Shown: piece after piece, positions 22,255 through 31,356 of the stretch
Position numbering within the stretch: the first letter of the stretch is position 1
Layout: each line of letters opens with the position of its first letter
Source of the DNA: Oncomelania hupensis
Taxonomy: Eukaryota; Mollusca; Gastropoda; Littorinimorpha; Pomatiopsidae
Assembly: GCA_036898135.1 (NCBI GenBank)
Contig: CM072527.1
Coordinates: forward strand, 27,095,544 to 27,159,543
Reading direction: 5' to 3'
DNA: 64,000 bases
Program-made: the position numbers and the translations under genes
The notes under the pieces: model-generated
Seen by the model: the letters and a program-made list of their open reading frames with translations, nothing else
Databases searched by the model: none
Told to the model about the DNA's origin: nothing

Positions 22255-22602
22255 ATGGCGAGTGGAGAAAGTTCTAATCGGGCTAAAGTTGCACGTTTAC
22301 ATGAGACAGACCACGAATCAGAAGAGTCTGAATGTGTAGAGATTGCTCAAGTACAGAAGAAGAAGAAAAAGCTGCAGTTGCAAGTATTTCTTTCGGATTA
22401 CACGAGGAATTGGCCTTGTCTTGTGGCTTCAAAAAACGTGGCCCAGAAACTAATTATACTGTACTGTTCTGTGGGCAACTCTGACTTCTCATTTGGGCAT
22501 GAAGGAGCAAACGACTGTAAGTGGCTGGTCCCCAAATCTTGCCATGAAGACACCAGATATGTCAGGCAAGAAGAGCTGGACCATCTCAAATGCACAATAT
22601 AA
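22255..22602 (+). pseudogene. hAT/BED-type zinc-finger fragment (tentative)
   Basis: A 115-residue open frame has MASGESSNRAKVARLHETD, an acidic stretch, KKKKKLQLQVF, then WPCLVASKNVAQ..ILYCSV and NSDFSFGHEGANDCKWLVPK. The pattern W-P-C-x-x-x-S, C, DF-S-x-GH-x-G-x-ND resembles the N-terminal BED-like zinc finger of some hAT-derived proteins. The second cysteine and the histidine ligands are altered, and nothing of a transposase core follows. It sits just right of the Harbinger end. Confidence 0.4.
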
Positions 22603-23222
22603 GGACCAGTTAAAAATAAAAAATAAAAGCAAAATTTGTACAGGGTACAGTGACTCTTTCCAGTGTGGTCTATTTCATCTGTAATTAAATGAACCTCACA
22701 ATGTGCTATTGTTATTGGTAAAGTAAACGTATTCACAGTAGCAAGTCCTTCTTTTGACAGCTGATAAAACTTTAAAAATAAATAAATTAAAAAAGCAAAC
22801 TTTGAATTAATGTATGTGTAGTGCCTATTCCTGTGATTTACACATCTTTATCATGAAAATGACATATGAGTCAATCACCGGTAACGTAAATAGAACTCCT
22901 TTGGAACAGTTATCCTTCATCACAAACGGGTCAGGGATGTGCAGGTTTATCTTTTGTTGCATGCCATGGTCTCTCATGATCCTAATTAATCATTTTAAAA
23001 TCTGTTTGATATTGTTTCCTTCTTTTTGCTATCCTTTTAAAAACTGTTTTTTTGTGCTTTTTAAGTAGTAAACGTGCCGTGAATGTATTTATACCTTGGT
23101 TATTCAGAAAACACCGCGTTTCCTCATGTGTGTAGAATTACTGAAGGAAAATGCAAAATTACTGAAATTCACAGGGAAGACTACTGATCAGTAATGCATG
23201 AGGTAGGCAGGTCTGTGATGCT

Positions 23223-23262
<40 letters not shown>

Positions 23263-23715
23263 ATGATGATAAGGAGGAGGATGAGAAGTAGGATGATGGT
23301 GAAGATAAAGATAAAGAGATGATGACAAATAATAAATTAGGGGAGTAAAGAATGATAATAACGAGAAGTCGAACAGATAAGACGACAGAATGATGAACAA
23401 GATGATTGTGATAATGACTGAATCAATGAATGAATGAAAATCATGTAAATATTTTTAAAAAATTACTTTGTAAAGAAAATGCGGAGAATTAAACAGAAGT
23501 AATTATGGGATGTAACAGAATAATTCAATGAATAGACGGATGAGTGGATGACTGGATGAAGGTGATGATGATATCGAGGACAGCACAAAGTGTACACGGC
23601 ATTATCAAAGACGGTAGAACAATAAGATAGGCAACTTGAGGCTTATGAGCGATCCCGGATATAGAGTACTGCCCCTTAGGGCGTAGACGAATAACAATCA
23701 AACTGGCAAGTAGAA
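22603..23715. other. No supported gene; CTG/GAT tract
   Basis: Nothing recognisable except a (CTG)n then (ATG)n tract at 23228-23272. Confidence 0.5.
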
Positions 23716-23723
23716 AACCTGGC

Positions 23724-23809
23724 GGGACTGCCTGTTTGGCGATGTTTTGCACCAATGAACGATGGAAGGAGACGGGACTTTCGTTTTTCACATTCCCAAA
23801 AGAAGAAAC
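23724..23809 (+). pseudogene. THAP-like zinc-finger N-terminus cut by LINE insertion
   Basis: The plus strand encodes CLAMFCTNERWKETGLSFFT followed by FPKEET. The CX4C pair, the TN-x(4)-K-x-x-GLSFF step and the FPK motif follow the start of THAP domains (C2CH zinc fingers of THAP proteins and P-element-like transposases). The rest of the domain (second C, H, AVPTIF-like end) is missing because the I-type LINE begins at 23810, inside the FPKEET codons. No continuation is evident after the LINE at 29689, which enters a GT repeat. Confidence 0.45.
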
Positions 23810-24469
23810 GCCCCCACGGGCTCGGCTCCGCGCGCCGGGGGTGGACCCCATGCCTCTCTCTGGCTGGGTGACCAAGTTGCCTACTCCTTTTTCTTCTCTT
23901 TTGTCTTGTTTCTGTCTTATTGGTCCTTTCACCTATATTCTCTTCACCCTTAAATTCTCCCAGTATACTATGCAGTTTTGACTCCCTTTCTTCTGCCTTA
24001 CCGGACTTTCCCTGTCTTCTTTTTCCCCATCATTCCTTCTTTTTCTACCCTTCTTTTTCTCTGTGGCCTTCTCTTGGCCCCCTGCGTTTGCCGTGCAGGG
24101 CAACCCGTGTCGGGGGAGAATGGGATCCTGGAGGTTGAGGTCACTGAGGGACTGCGGTCCCTCACACTAACACACCTCTTTGGCCCGGACTTCTCCTAGA
24201 CGGGAGGCTGGCGTGGCCCGCGTCAGTCAAGCGGCTGGTCGTGTATTGCCCTAGCTCTGCTAGAAGGCTGCGGCTCATGGGTCAAACTTGAACAAAACCG
24301 TAGTGGCAGTGCGGGATTGTCTTGGTGTATATCCCCCCTGTAACCCTGGTGCGTTTCCTTGCTGGACTTTCCGCTTGGACGCATCCCCTTGTTGGACTCC
24401 GTGGTGGGTGGGGAGCAGGGGGGATGAATTAACAAATACTTAACATGGCATCAACCAAAAAAAAAACGA

Positions 24470-25906
24470 ATGCATGATGACGGACTGGACACGGACACGG
24501 ACAGTGACATGGAGACGAGACAACAAGCTTGTGCATCGGGGGTGGAAGGGGCCTGGCCTCGTTTTTTGGTTGTGGAGGGAGCAGATCCGGCTATGCCAAT
24601 AGGCAAGCTGTCTCCGTTCGCAATACAGAAGGGTTTTCAATCCGTCTGCACAATCGGGTTCAAAGATGTTAAAAAACTGAGATCTGGGGCCTACCTGGTG
24701 GAGTGCTCAACCAAAAGGGCATCGGATTGTCTTCTAAAGAGGAATTTGACCGTATTTGTTGACAGACAAATCAAAGTTTCTGTGCATGGACGGTTGAATT
24801 CCTCCAAGGGAGTCATCCGATGTCAGGATTTGATCGACATGTCGGAATTGGAAATCCGAGAGGAGCTCTCCAGCCAGGGGGTCACAGCAGTCCAGCGGGT
24901 CTTCGTCACCAAAGGACCCCAACGTATCCCCACCAACACACTTTTTGTGACCTTCGCTATGGCCAAGTTGCCGGAGTCACTCAAGGTGGGGTACCTTAGG
25001 GTGAAGGTGACGCCGTTTGTACCATCACCGTTGCGATGCTACCGCTGCCAAAGGTTTGGTCACGGTAGCAAGACCTGTAAAAGCAAGGAAATATGTCGTG
25101 ATTGTGGTAAAGAAAAACATGAAAACGAATGCAAAAATCCGATTTGCTGTGTGAATTGCGCCGGGAATCATTCTTCCAGCTCCAAAGACTGTCCTCAGTG
25201 GCAGTTGGAGCTGGGAATCCAAAAGGTGCGGGCCACTGAGAGTTGCTCCTTTGGCGACGCAAGGAAAAAAGTTCTTGCAAGTAGGCCGGTGCTTAAAGAG
25301 AGGTCCTTTGCGTCTGTGGCGGGTTCCACATCTCATGTGGAACCTAGCGCACACCCGACAATGGACACCGCCATGAGTAAAATAACGCAGATCTTGGAAA
25401 CGTTGTGCAGACGGATGGATGCTCTCGAAAAGATGCTTGCGTTGTTTGCCCAGAAGGGGGTTTCTCCAGCCCCACCGATTCCACTGGAGAACGTGCCGAC
25501 GGGCACGTCCCCAACCGTCACCCACAACACGCAGACGGCCGTGACAAAAGCCGTCACACCTGCTGCAAAGGAGGCTAGGCCTCATGCCACCGCACCAGCA
25601 ACGACCGGTTTTAGCAACCGGGTAGTTGCTGGGGCGGCAAAGATGCTAGTCGCTCAGCAGAAGAGCATCAGAGGAGGAGAGGGAAAGGTTGGAAGGGGTA
25701 AGGGGGAGAGGGAGGATATAAAGTCCGGTGCTGAGGAGAAGGGGAAGAAGTCGGCTGGCAGTTCGGGTTCCGGGGCTTTGACGAAAAATCAAAGGCCCGG
25801 ACCCCTTTCTTCCAAGCACCATCAGCCTCTCGAAACGGAGAACCGTTTCGGGGGGTTGATGGAACATGAAGAGATGGACGAGGGTCCAAAAGATAAAGAG
25901 ACGTAA
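24470..25906 (+). CDS. I-type LINE ORF1, gag-like nucleic-acid-binding protein
   Basis: 478 residues. An RRM-like region (about 30-180) contains SVCTIGFKDVKKLRSGAYLV and VQRVFVTKG. Three zinc knuckles lie at about 188-245: CYRCQRFGHGSKTC, CRDCGKEKHENEC and CVNCAGNHSSSSKDC. A proline/threonine-rich middle and a basic C-terminus (GEGKVGRGKGEREDIKSG) follow. Such proteins coat the LINE RNA as RNP chaperones. The start at 24470 is preceded by an ATG at 24445 whose frame ends at TGA; the two frames differ by one base in an A10 run, so an upstream start would reach this frame if the run were one base shorter. ORF2 begins directly after its stop. Confidence 0.85.
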   Translation: MHDDGLDTDTDSDMETRQQACASGVEGAWPRFLVVEGADPAMPIGKLSPFAIQKGFQSVCTIGFKDVKKLRSGAYLVECSTKRASDCLLKRNLTVFVDRQIKVSVHGRLNSSKGVIRCQDLIDMSELEIREELSSQGVTAVQRVFVTKGPQRIPTNTLFVTFAMAKLPESLKVGYLRVKVTPFVPSPLRCYRCQRFGHGSKTCKSKEICRDCGKEKHENECKNPICCVNCAGNHSSSSKDCPQWQLELGIQKVRATESCSFGDARKKVLASRPVLKERSFASVAGSTSHVEPSAHPTMDTAMSKITQILETLCRRMDALEKMLALFAQKGVSPAPPIPLENVPTGTSPTVTHNTQTAVTKAVTPAAKEARPHATAPATTGFSNRVVAGAAKMLVAQQKSIRGGEGKVGRGKGEREDIKSGAEEKGKKSAGSSGSGALTKNQRPGPLSSKHHQPLETENRFGGLMEHEEMDEGPKDKET

Positions 25907-25953
25907 TTGTGCTCTCGGAGATGAAAATTTTAGCATTCTTTTACTTCATTTTT

Positions 25954-28900
25954 ATGTCCATTTTACAATGGAACATCCGAGGGATAAGGGCAAATTATGA
26001 GGAGCTCTGCTGTCTGCTGACAGAGCATCGACCTGAAGTATTGGCCCTTCAGGAAACTCTCCTGTCAGAAAAACATCCTATAGATATTACTGGTTATTCC
26101 TCTCTAGATTGTTTAACTTCTAGAGGCGTTTCACTCTTTATTCATAGAAATGTCCCATTTAACCCAATTTCACTTAATACAAGTTTAGCAGCAGTTGCAG
26201 CCAGAGTTTCTCTTTTTAAATCCCTCACAGTTTGTTCTCTATATCTGACACCATCAATAAATGTAACTAAAAGTGAACTTGAGAATTTGGTCCAACAGTT
26301 ACCTCCCCCTTTTTTGTTGTTGGGAGATTTTAATGGACGCTCTCCCCTGTGGGGTAGTGATCGTACCGATTCTCAGGGTAAAATAATTGAAGACATTTTA
26401 GACTCGTTAAACCTAGTAACTTTGAACGAGGGTGCTCCAACCTTTTCCTGTTCCAGAACTGCTTCTTTGTCCCACATTGATTTATCGATCTGTGATCCCT
26501 CCTTACTTTTGGATTTTAAATGGACAGTTTTAGAAGATCTCCATGGCAGCGACCATTTTCCGGTTTTATTAAAATATGATTCAGACAACCTTGAGCAAAC
26601 TCATGGCAGGTGGAAACTGAAACAAGCTAACTGGAGTCTGTTTTCTAACCTGTCTGGGGTTCAATTACGTATTAAGAAGCAGGAATTTTCGAATGCCATA
26701 GATCCAATCCAGCTTTACACTGACATAGTTATTAACAGTGCCAAGGAGTCCATTCCGCAAACTTTGTCAAACCCTCACACACTTAAAAAACCCTGGTTTG
26801 ACGATGAATGTAGAAAACTTCAGCAAGCTCGTAAAAAAGCCTTAAGAACTATGTTTTTACACCCAAGCACTGAAAATAAACAAAACCACCAACGTTTGCG
26901 AGCGCAATGCCGACAGCTCTTCAAACGAAAGAGAAGGGAATCGTGGAGAGGTTTCTGCTCCTCGCTTAATTCGAAAGCGAAACTGTCGAAGGTGTGGAAA
27001 GTAGTCCGCAAACTCAAAAATAGAAGTAACAAACAGGTGAGCCCATGCCTTACTGTGCAGGGTGACGTAATCGGAGATAAAAAATTAGTAGCTGATCTTT
27101 TGGCTTCTTCTTTTGCTGCAAATTCTTCCTCTGAAAATTATTCTGTCCCTTTTCAAACAGTTAAAATCCGTAAAGAAAAACAACAGTTAAATTTTACCTC
27201 CGATAATTCTGAAGATTACAACATTCCGTTTTCATTAGTCGAGCTTGACGATGCAATTAACAAAAGTGCAGATTCAGCAGTTGGACCGGATGATGTACAT
27301 TATCAATTTCTCAGACATTTAACAAGGTACTCACGGTCTCAACTGCTGGACATCTTCAATCAGCTCTGGATCACTGGCACCTTTCCTCCCTCCTGGAGAA
27401 AGGCCATTATTGTACCCATCCCTAAACCTGGCAAAGACCATACTAACCCGACAAACTATAGACCAATAGCCTTAACGTCTTGCTTATGCAAGACGCTAGA
27501 AAGAATGGTTTATTCTCGCTTACTGTGGTATCTAGAAACCAATAATATTTTATCCAACACTCAGTGTGGCTTTCGAAGTGGTCGAAGTACTGTTGACCAC
27601 CTGGTGCGACTGGAAACTTTTATCCGTAACGCGTTCGTCCAGGGTGAACATGTCGTTGCCATCATGTTTGATTTGGAAAAAGCTTATGATACCACATGGA
27701 AATATGGCATTCTTTCAGATTTACAAGAAATGGGTTTGAAGGGACATTTACCTCTGTTTATATCCAATTTTCTAACGGACAGACTCTTTCAGGTTAAGGT
27801 CGGGGGATCTTTGTCAGATACGAGAGAACAGGAGATGGGAGTGCCTCAGGGTAGCATCTTGTCTCCCTTGCTGTTTAATATTAAAATAAATAACATTGTT
27901 CGTTCCGTTAAACGGGGAATTGACAATTCTTTGTTTGTCGACGATTTTGCATTGGTAGCCAAAGGTAAAACTTTGGCATCTGCAGAACGTCAGCTACAGT
28001 TATGTGTCAAGGCCGTTGAAGACTGGGTTTTACAAAATGGTTTTAAATTTTCTGAAGCAAAAACTGAATGTATTCACTTTTCCCAGCGCCGGGGAATTAT
28101 TCAAGACCCTACTATTCTCCTCAATAAAACTCCAATAAAGGCGGTCCAACAAGTCAAATTTTTGGGTGTTATTTTTGATCAAAAGCTATCTTTCATTCCT
28201 CATCTGAAAATTTTGAAAACTAAATGTCAACAGGCCTGCAATTTGCTCAAGGTTATCAGTGGTACAGACTGGGGTGCTGACAAGAAAACTTTATTGCTGT
28301 TATATCGTTCTTTAATTAGATCCAAGTTAGACTATGGTTGCATTGTCTATGGTTCTGCTAGAAAATCTTATCTTAAGATGCTAGATCCAGTTGCCCATCA
28401 GGCACTACGCATTGCTTTGGGTGCGTTTCGCACTTCCCCTTGTGAAAGCCTTTACGTGGAAGCTAACGAACCTCCGCTGGAGCTGAGACGTACAAAATTG
28501 TCAATGAATTACTATTTAAAATTAAAAACTGATCCTATGAACCCTGCTTATGACTGTGTTTTCAACCCAGATTCTGTTCAGAAATTTGCAGCCAAACCTA
28601 ACACAATTCCTCCGTTTGGCATCAGAATGCAAGCTCATCTGGAAAAAGCAGGCATTGATGTTGCTTCCATCAACGACGATGAACTTCGGACTGAAGCTCC
28701 CCCATGGAAATTATGTATCCCAAACATTAATTGGCAGTTGTCCGCTTTCCTTAAAAACACTACATCCGAAACCGTATATAACCAACTTTATTTAGAACAG
28801 TGTGCTTTATACCCAGGATATGAACAACTTTTTACAGACGGGTCAAAGAAAGGAGATTCAGTTGCTGCTGCGTCTGTCTCTGGGAGACACTTAGTCCAGC

Positions 28901-29406
28901 CTTTGCAACAGCGTTTACCTGATTTTTGTTCTGTTTATACCGCTGAGCTCAAGGCAATTCATTTAGCTTTGAAACAAGTTTATCAATCCAAAAGAACCTC
29001 ATTTTTAATCATGTCTGATTCATTGTCAGCACTTCAGGCTCTTTCCACGAGAAAGATATCACACCCTTTTCTGGCAGAGATCCATGACCTCCATACACAA
29101 CTTGTTTTCTCCACTTCTTTGCCTAACTTTGCATCCACTCGCAAAGAAGAAACAGTGTTATCTCGCCTTCATATTGGGCATACTTATGTCACCCACAGTT
29201 TCCTTTTAAAAGGAGAAGAACCACCATGGTGCTTTGCATGTGATCAATCTTTTTCTGTTCGCCATTTTATGTCTGAATGTGCTGATTTGATTGAGGAAAG
29301 GGAAACATATTTTGGTTCCATACCTTTCAAAGAGATTTTTAAAGTATGTAATGGTCAACATCTGTTTCAATTTTTACATGATGTTGGTTTGTTCTATCGC
29401 ATATAA
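25954..29406 (+). CDS. I-type LINE ORF2: endonuclease, reverse transcriptase, partial RNase H
   Basis: The chosen start is the ATG of MSILQWNIRGIRANYEEL (the frame is open from 25909 and also has an ATG at 25921). EEP endonuclease: LQWNIRG, VLALQETLLS, GVSLFIHRNV, LLLGDFNGRSPLWGSD, HIDLSICDPS and GSDHFPVLL. RT: SAVGPDDVHYQFLRHL, IIVPIPKPGKDHTNPTNYRP, GFRSGRSTVDHLVRLE, IMFDLEKAYDTTWKYG, GVPQGSILSPLLFN and NSLFVDDFALVA (FVDD). RNase H: LFTDGSKKGDS, YTAELKAIHLAL and MSDSLSALQAL supply D, E and D, but the block with the fourth acid is missing: the text passes from STSLPNFA directly to STRKEETVLSRLHIGHTY. A C-terminal Cys/His motif follows (WCFACDQSFSVRHFMSEC). Apart from that in-frame loss the frame is intact over 1,150 codons. 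Confidence 0.88.
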   Translation: MSILQWNIRGIRANYEELCCLLTEHRPEVLALQETLLSEKHPIDITGYSSLDCLTSRGVSLFIHRNVPFNPISLNTSLAAVAARVSLFKSLTVCSLYLTPSINVTKSELENLVQQLPPPFLLLGDFNGRSPLWGSDRTDSQGKIIEDILDSLNLVTLNEGAPTFSCSRTASLSHIDLSICDPSLLLDFKWTVLEDLHGSDHFPVLLKYDSDNLEQTHGRWKLKQANWSLFSNLSGVQLRIKKQEFSNAIDPIQLYTDIVINSAKESIPQTLSNPHTLKKPWFDDECRKLQQARKKALRTMFLHPSTENKQNHQRLRAQCRQLFKRKRRESWRGFCSSLNSKAKLSKVWKVVRKLKNRSNKQVSPCLTVQGDVIGDKKLVADLLASSFAANSSSENYSVPFQTVKIRKEKQQLNFTSDNSEDYNIPFSLVELDDAINKSADSAVGPDDVHYQFLRHLTRYSRSQLLDIFNQLWITGTFPPSWRKAIIVPIPKPGKDHTNPTNYRPIALTSCLCKTLERMVYSRLLWYLETNNILSNTQCGFRSGRSTVDHLVRLETFIRNAFVQGEHVVAIMFDLEKAYDTTWKYGILSDLQEMGLKGHLPLFISNFLTDRLFQVKVGGSLSDTREQEMGVPQGSILSPLLFNIKINNIVRSVKRGIDNSLFVDDFALVAKGKTLASAERQLQLCVKAVEDWVLQNGFKFSEAKTECIHFSQRRGIIQDPTILLNKTPIKAVQQVKFLGVIFDQKLSFIPHLKILKTKCQQACNLLKVISGTDWGADKKTLLLLYRSLIRSKLDYGCIVYGSARKSYLKMLDPVAHQALRIALGAFRTSPCESLYVEANEPPLELRRTKLSMNYYLKLKTDPMNPAYDCVFNPDSVQKFAAKPNTIPPFGIRMQAHLEKAGIDVASINDDELRTEAPPWKLCIPNINWQLSAFLKNTTSETVYNQLYLEQCALYPGYEQLFTDGSKKGDSVAAASVSGRHLVQPLQQRLPDFCSVYTAELKAIHLALKQVYQSKRTSFLIMSDSLSALQALSTRKISHPFLAEIHDLHTQLVFSTSLPNFASTRKEETVLSRLHIGHTYVTHSFLLKGEEPPWCFACDQSFSVRHFMSECADLIEERETYFGSIPFKEIFKVCNGQHLFQFLHDVGLFYRI

Positions 29407-29676
29407 ATTGTATCGACATGTTTTGTTTAGTTTGGATTTTATTAGGACTGAATTTAGTGATTTGATTGAAGAAAGAGAATATATTTTTAAGACATCAGTT
29501 TTAAAGAAGTCTCTTAAAGAGGTGTCATGTGAAAGTTTGTTTGTGTATTTAAGAGTAACAGGCTTGTTTTTTAAGGCTTGAATCATTTTATAATATTTTA
29601 AGATAACGTCTCTCTGGTCCTGATTTGGCTCGGAAGAGTCCGCTGGACCTAAAGCAATAACCTTGTATTGTATTGT
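29407..29676 (+). repeat. LINE 3' UTR containing a second copy of the ORF2 C-terminus
   Basis: At 29447-29581 the sequence encodes TEFSDLIEEREYIFKTSVLK and VSCESLFVYLRVTGLFFKA, clearly related to the ORF2 end ADLIEERETYFGSIPFKEIF ... HLFQFLHDVGLFYRI. The conserved tail hairpin follows: GGTCCTGATTTGGCTCGG ... CCGCTGGACC at 29616-29650. Confidence 0.8.
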
Positions 29677-29692
29677 AAAAGAAGAAACAAGA

Positions 29693-29720
29693 TTTGTGTG
29701 TGTGTGTGTGTGTGTGTTTG
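29693..29720. repeat. (GT)n microsatellite
   Basis: GT repeat directly after the LINE's 3' target duplication, followed by GTTT/TTTA units. Confidence 0.85.
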
Positions 29721-29873
29721 TTTGTTTATTTATTGTTTTTGTGTGTGATGATGTACTGTTGAGGTTATCTAAGGCGGTAGATCAAGATTTAGTATTTAGG
29801 CTATTACAGTATTAGTTATTATAACAGTACACATATGAAATGAAAATGTGAAAAATATAAACAGTGTATAACA

Positions 29874-29874
29874 A

Positions 29875-29957
<83 letters not shown>

Positions 29958-29990
29958 ATTATTATTATTAATTATTATTATTATTATAAT
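29874..29990. repeat. (ATT)n microsatellite
   Basis: About 115 bases of ATT with two short AATT interruptions. Confidence 0.9.
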
Positions 29991-30249
29991 TTTAGTCTGT
30001 CAATAAATAGTAAAATAACATGTAGCAAAAGTGCAATAACAATGACAATGAGAGTTATAGTAATATTTATAACAATTAAATAAATCAACAGATCCATATC
30101 AGTTCAGCAACAGCAGAAAAAAGAAATAAAATTATTTGTCTGTGAACTGTGTACTGTATAAATTTTTCTTGTTTATCTTCATCTGGCACTTAACTGGTTC
30201 ATCTTTCTATTTTTCTGTTTTTTTTTTTTTTTTTTTTTTTACTGCTTTC

Positions 30250-30607
30250 ATGTGGTGGTGAACCAGGGCTGGTCACACCTGGTTTGTTAACTGCACCACT
30301 GAGAGACTCTTTTCTTCTGACATGTAGATTATTTCTATGTGTGTTGGGTATGTTATTGTAGCCAGCACTGACCCCACAGTGACACAGACCTCAGCGTTGG
30401 ATCTTTTAAGCCCAAGCTTAATTTTATGCATGCGTACTCAGACTGGGCCTCGGGTTATGCTGTCATCCGAAAGAAGGCAATCAGAAAACTTCATACAATT
30501 ATTGGTTTCCAACTGGGATTCAAACACCGGAGCTCTCGCATTGATAGCAGTAGCTGGCGAGTTTGCACTGCGCCACAGACCAAGTGGGGGGGGGGGGGGG
30601 GGGGGGG
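30250..30607 (-). repeat. Possible tRNA-headed SINE with G-run
   Basis: On the minus strand, TGTGGCGCAGTGCAAACTCG and GCTCCGGTGTTTGAATCCC (about 30515-30582) fit box A and B of a tRNA-like head. A G-run of about 24 bases at 30584-30608 sits beside it, and a T-run at 30217-30240 lies to the left. Confidence 0.4.
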
Positions 30608-31029
30608 GAAGGGAGGAGAGGAGGGGGGGATGGGGAGAGAGGGGCGGTTTTTGTATCTAATTATTTTGTACATAATTATTTTGCATTAGTGTCTACATTA
30701 TTTTACTGATAATATTTTTTTTCTGCAACAGGGATGAGGCAGGTCTTATCTTTTATATCCGATCATTGTATTAATTAATTATTGTTAGAGGTAACAAAAT
30801 TTTTTAGTTACATTTTAAAATTTGTTTGTTGAATTCTCAGATTTTATTATCTTATTATTATCTAATATGCCATTTCTATTATAAAATTAATACTTTTTAT
30901 TATGCATGTGAAGTGTATTGTATATGATGTTGTTCCCTTGTATGCTTTTGCAAGTACGGTTGGTGTGAATGCTTGCATACTTTGTTTTTATTGTTCATAT
31001 GTCTGTTCTGATCGGTGTACTTTCTTATC

Positions 31030-31356
31030 TAATATATATCATATATTAAGAGCGGCAAGGCAAGCCCTGACCTGGGGTACCGCGCTATACAAGCCTACCT
31101 TTTATTATTATTAGTATAACCACTAAACGGATTTTTGACCAAGCTTCATAGGAACATTACTGTTAGACTCCTGTACCATCATATTTGCTCTACCGGTTAC
31201 TGGAGTCATTTCGTTGCTAAATATCTTTTGCTCAATTTCTCATAAATGGCTAAAGGGATTGTATTGAGTGTTGGTATACTTGAAACATGGGCGTCCTTCT
31301 GTAGCAGTCAGGTTGTCGGTCAGTCGGTATGTCCGCCGCCCCAAATTTTACTTTTT
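31030..31356. repeat. Dispersed repeat bordering the satellite
   Basis: A SINE-like end (GGGGTACCGCGCTATACAAG) with an ATT tail is followed by the block AACCACTAAACGGATTTTTG ... TTCATAGGAACATTAC, which recurs at 57833-57880 inside the CEMIP-like gene. The satellite starts about 200 bases later, after a GTCGGTCAGTCGGT block that also recurs near 58035. Confidence 0.6.

Larger units (their letters stand above)
23810..29676 (+). mobile_element. Near full-length I-type LINE with 12-bp TSD
   Basis: The element comprises a GC-rich 5' UTR (starts GCCCCCACGGGCTCGGCTCC), ORF1, ORF2 and a 3' tail ending in TTGTATTGTATTGT. AAAAGAAGAAAC stands directly before (23798-23809) and after (29677-29688), consistent with a target-site duplication. 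The two-ORF layout, gag-like knuckles, APE endonuclease, RT and RNase H place it in the I/Jockey group. It is low-complexity enough that the TSD alone is not proof, but both positions fit. Confidence 0.75.
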
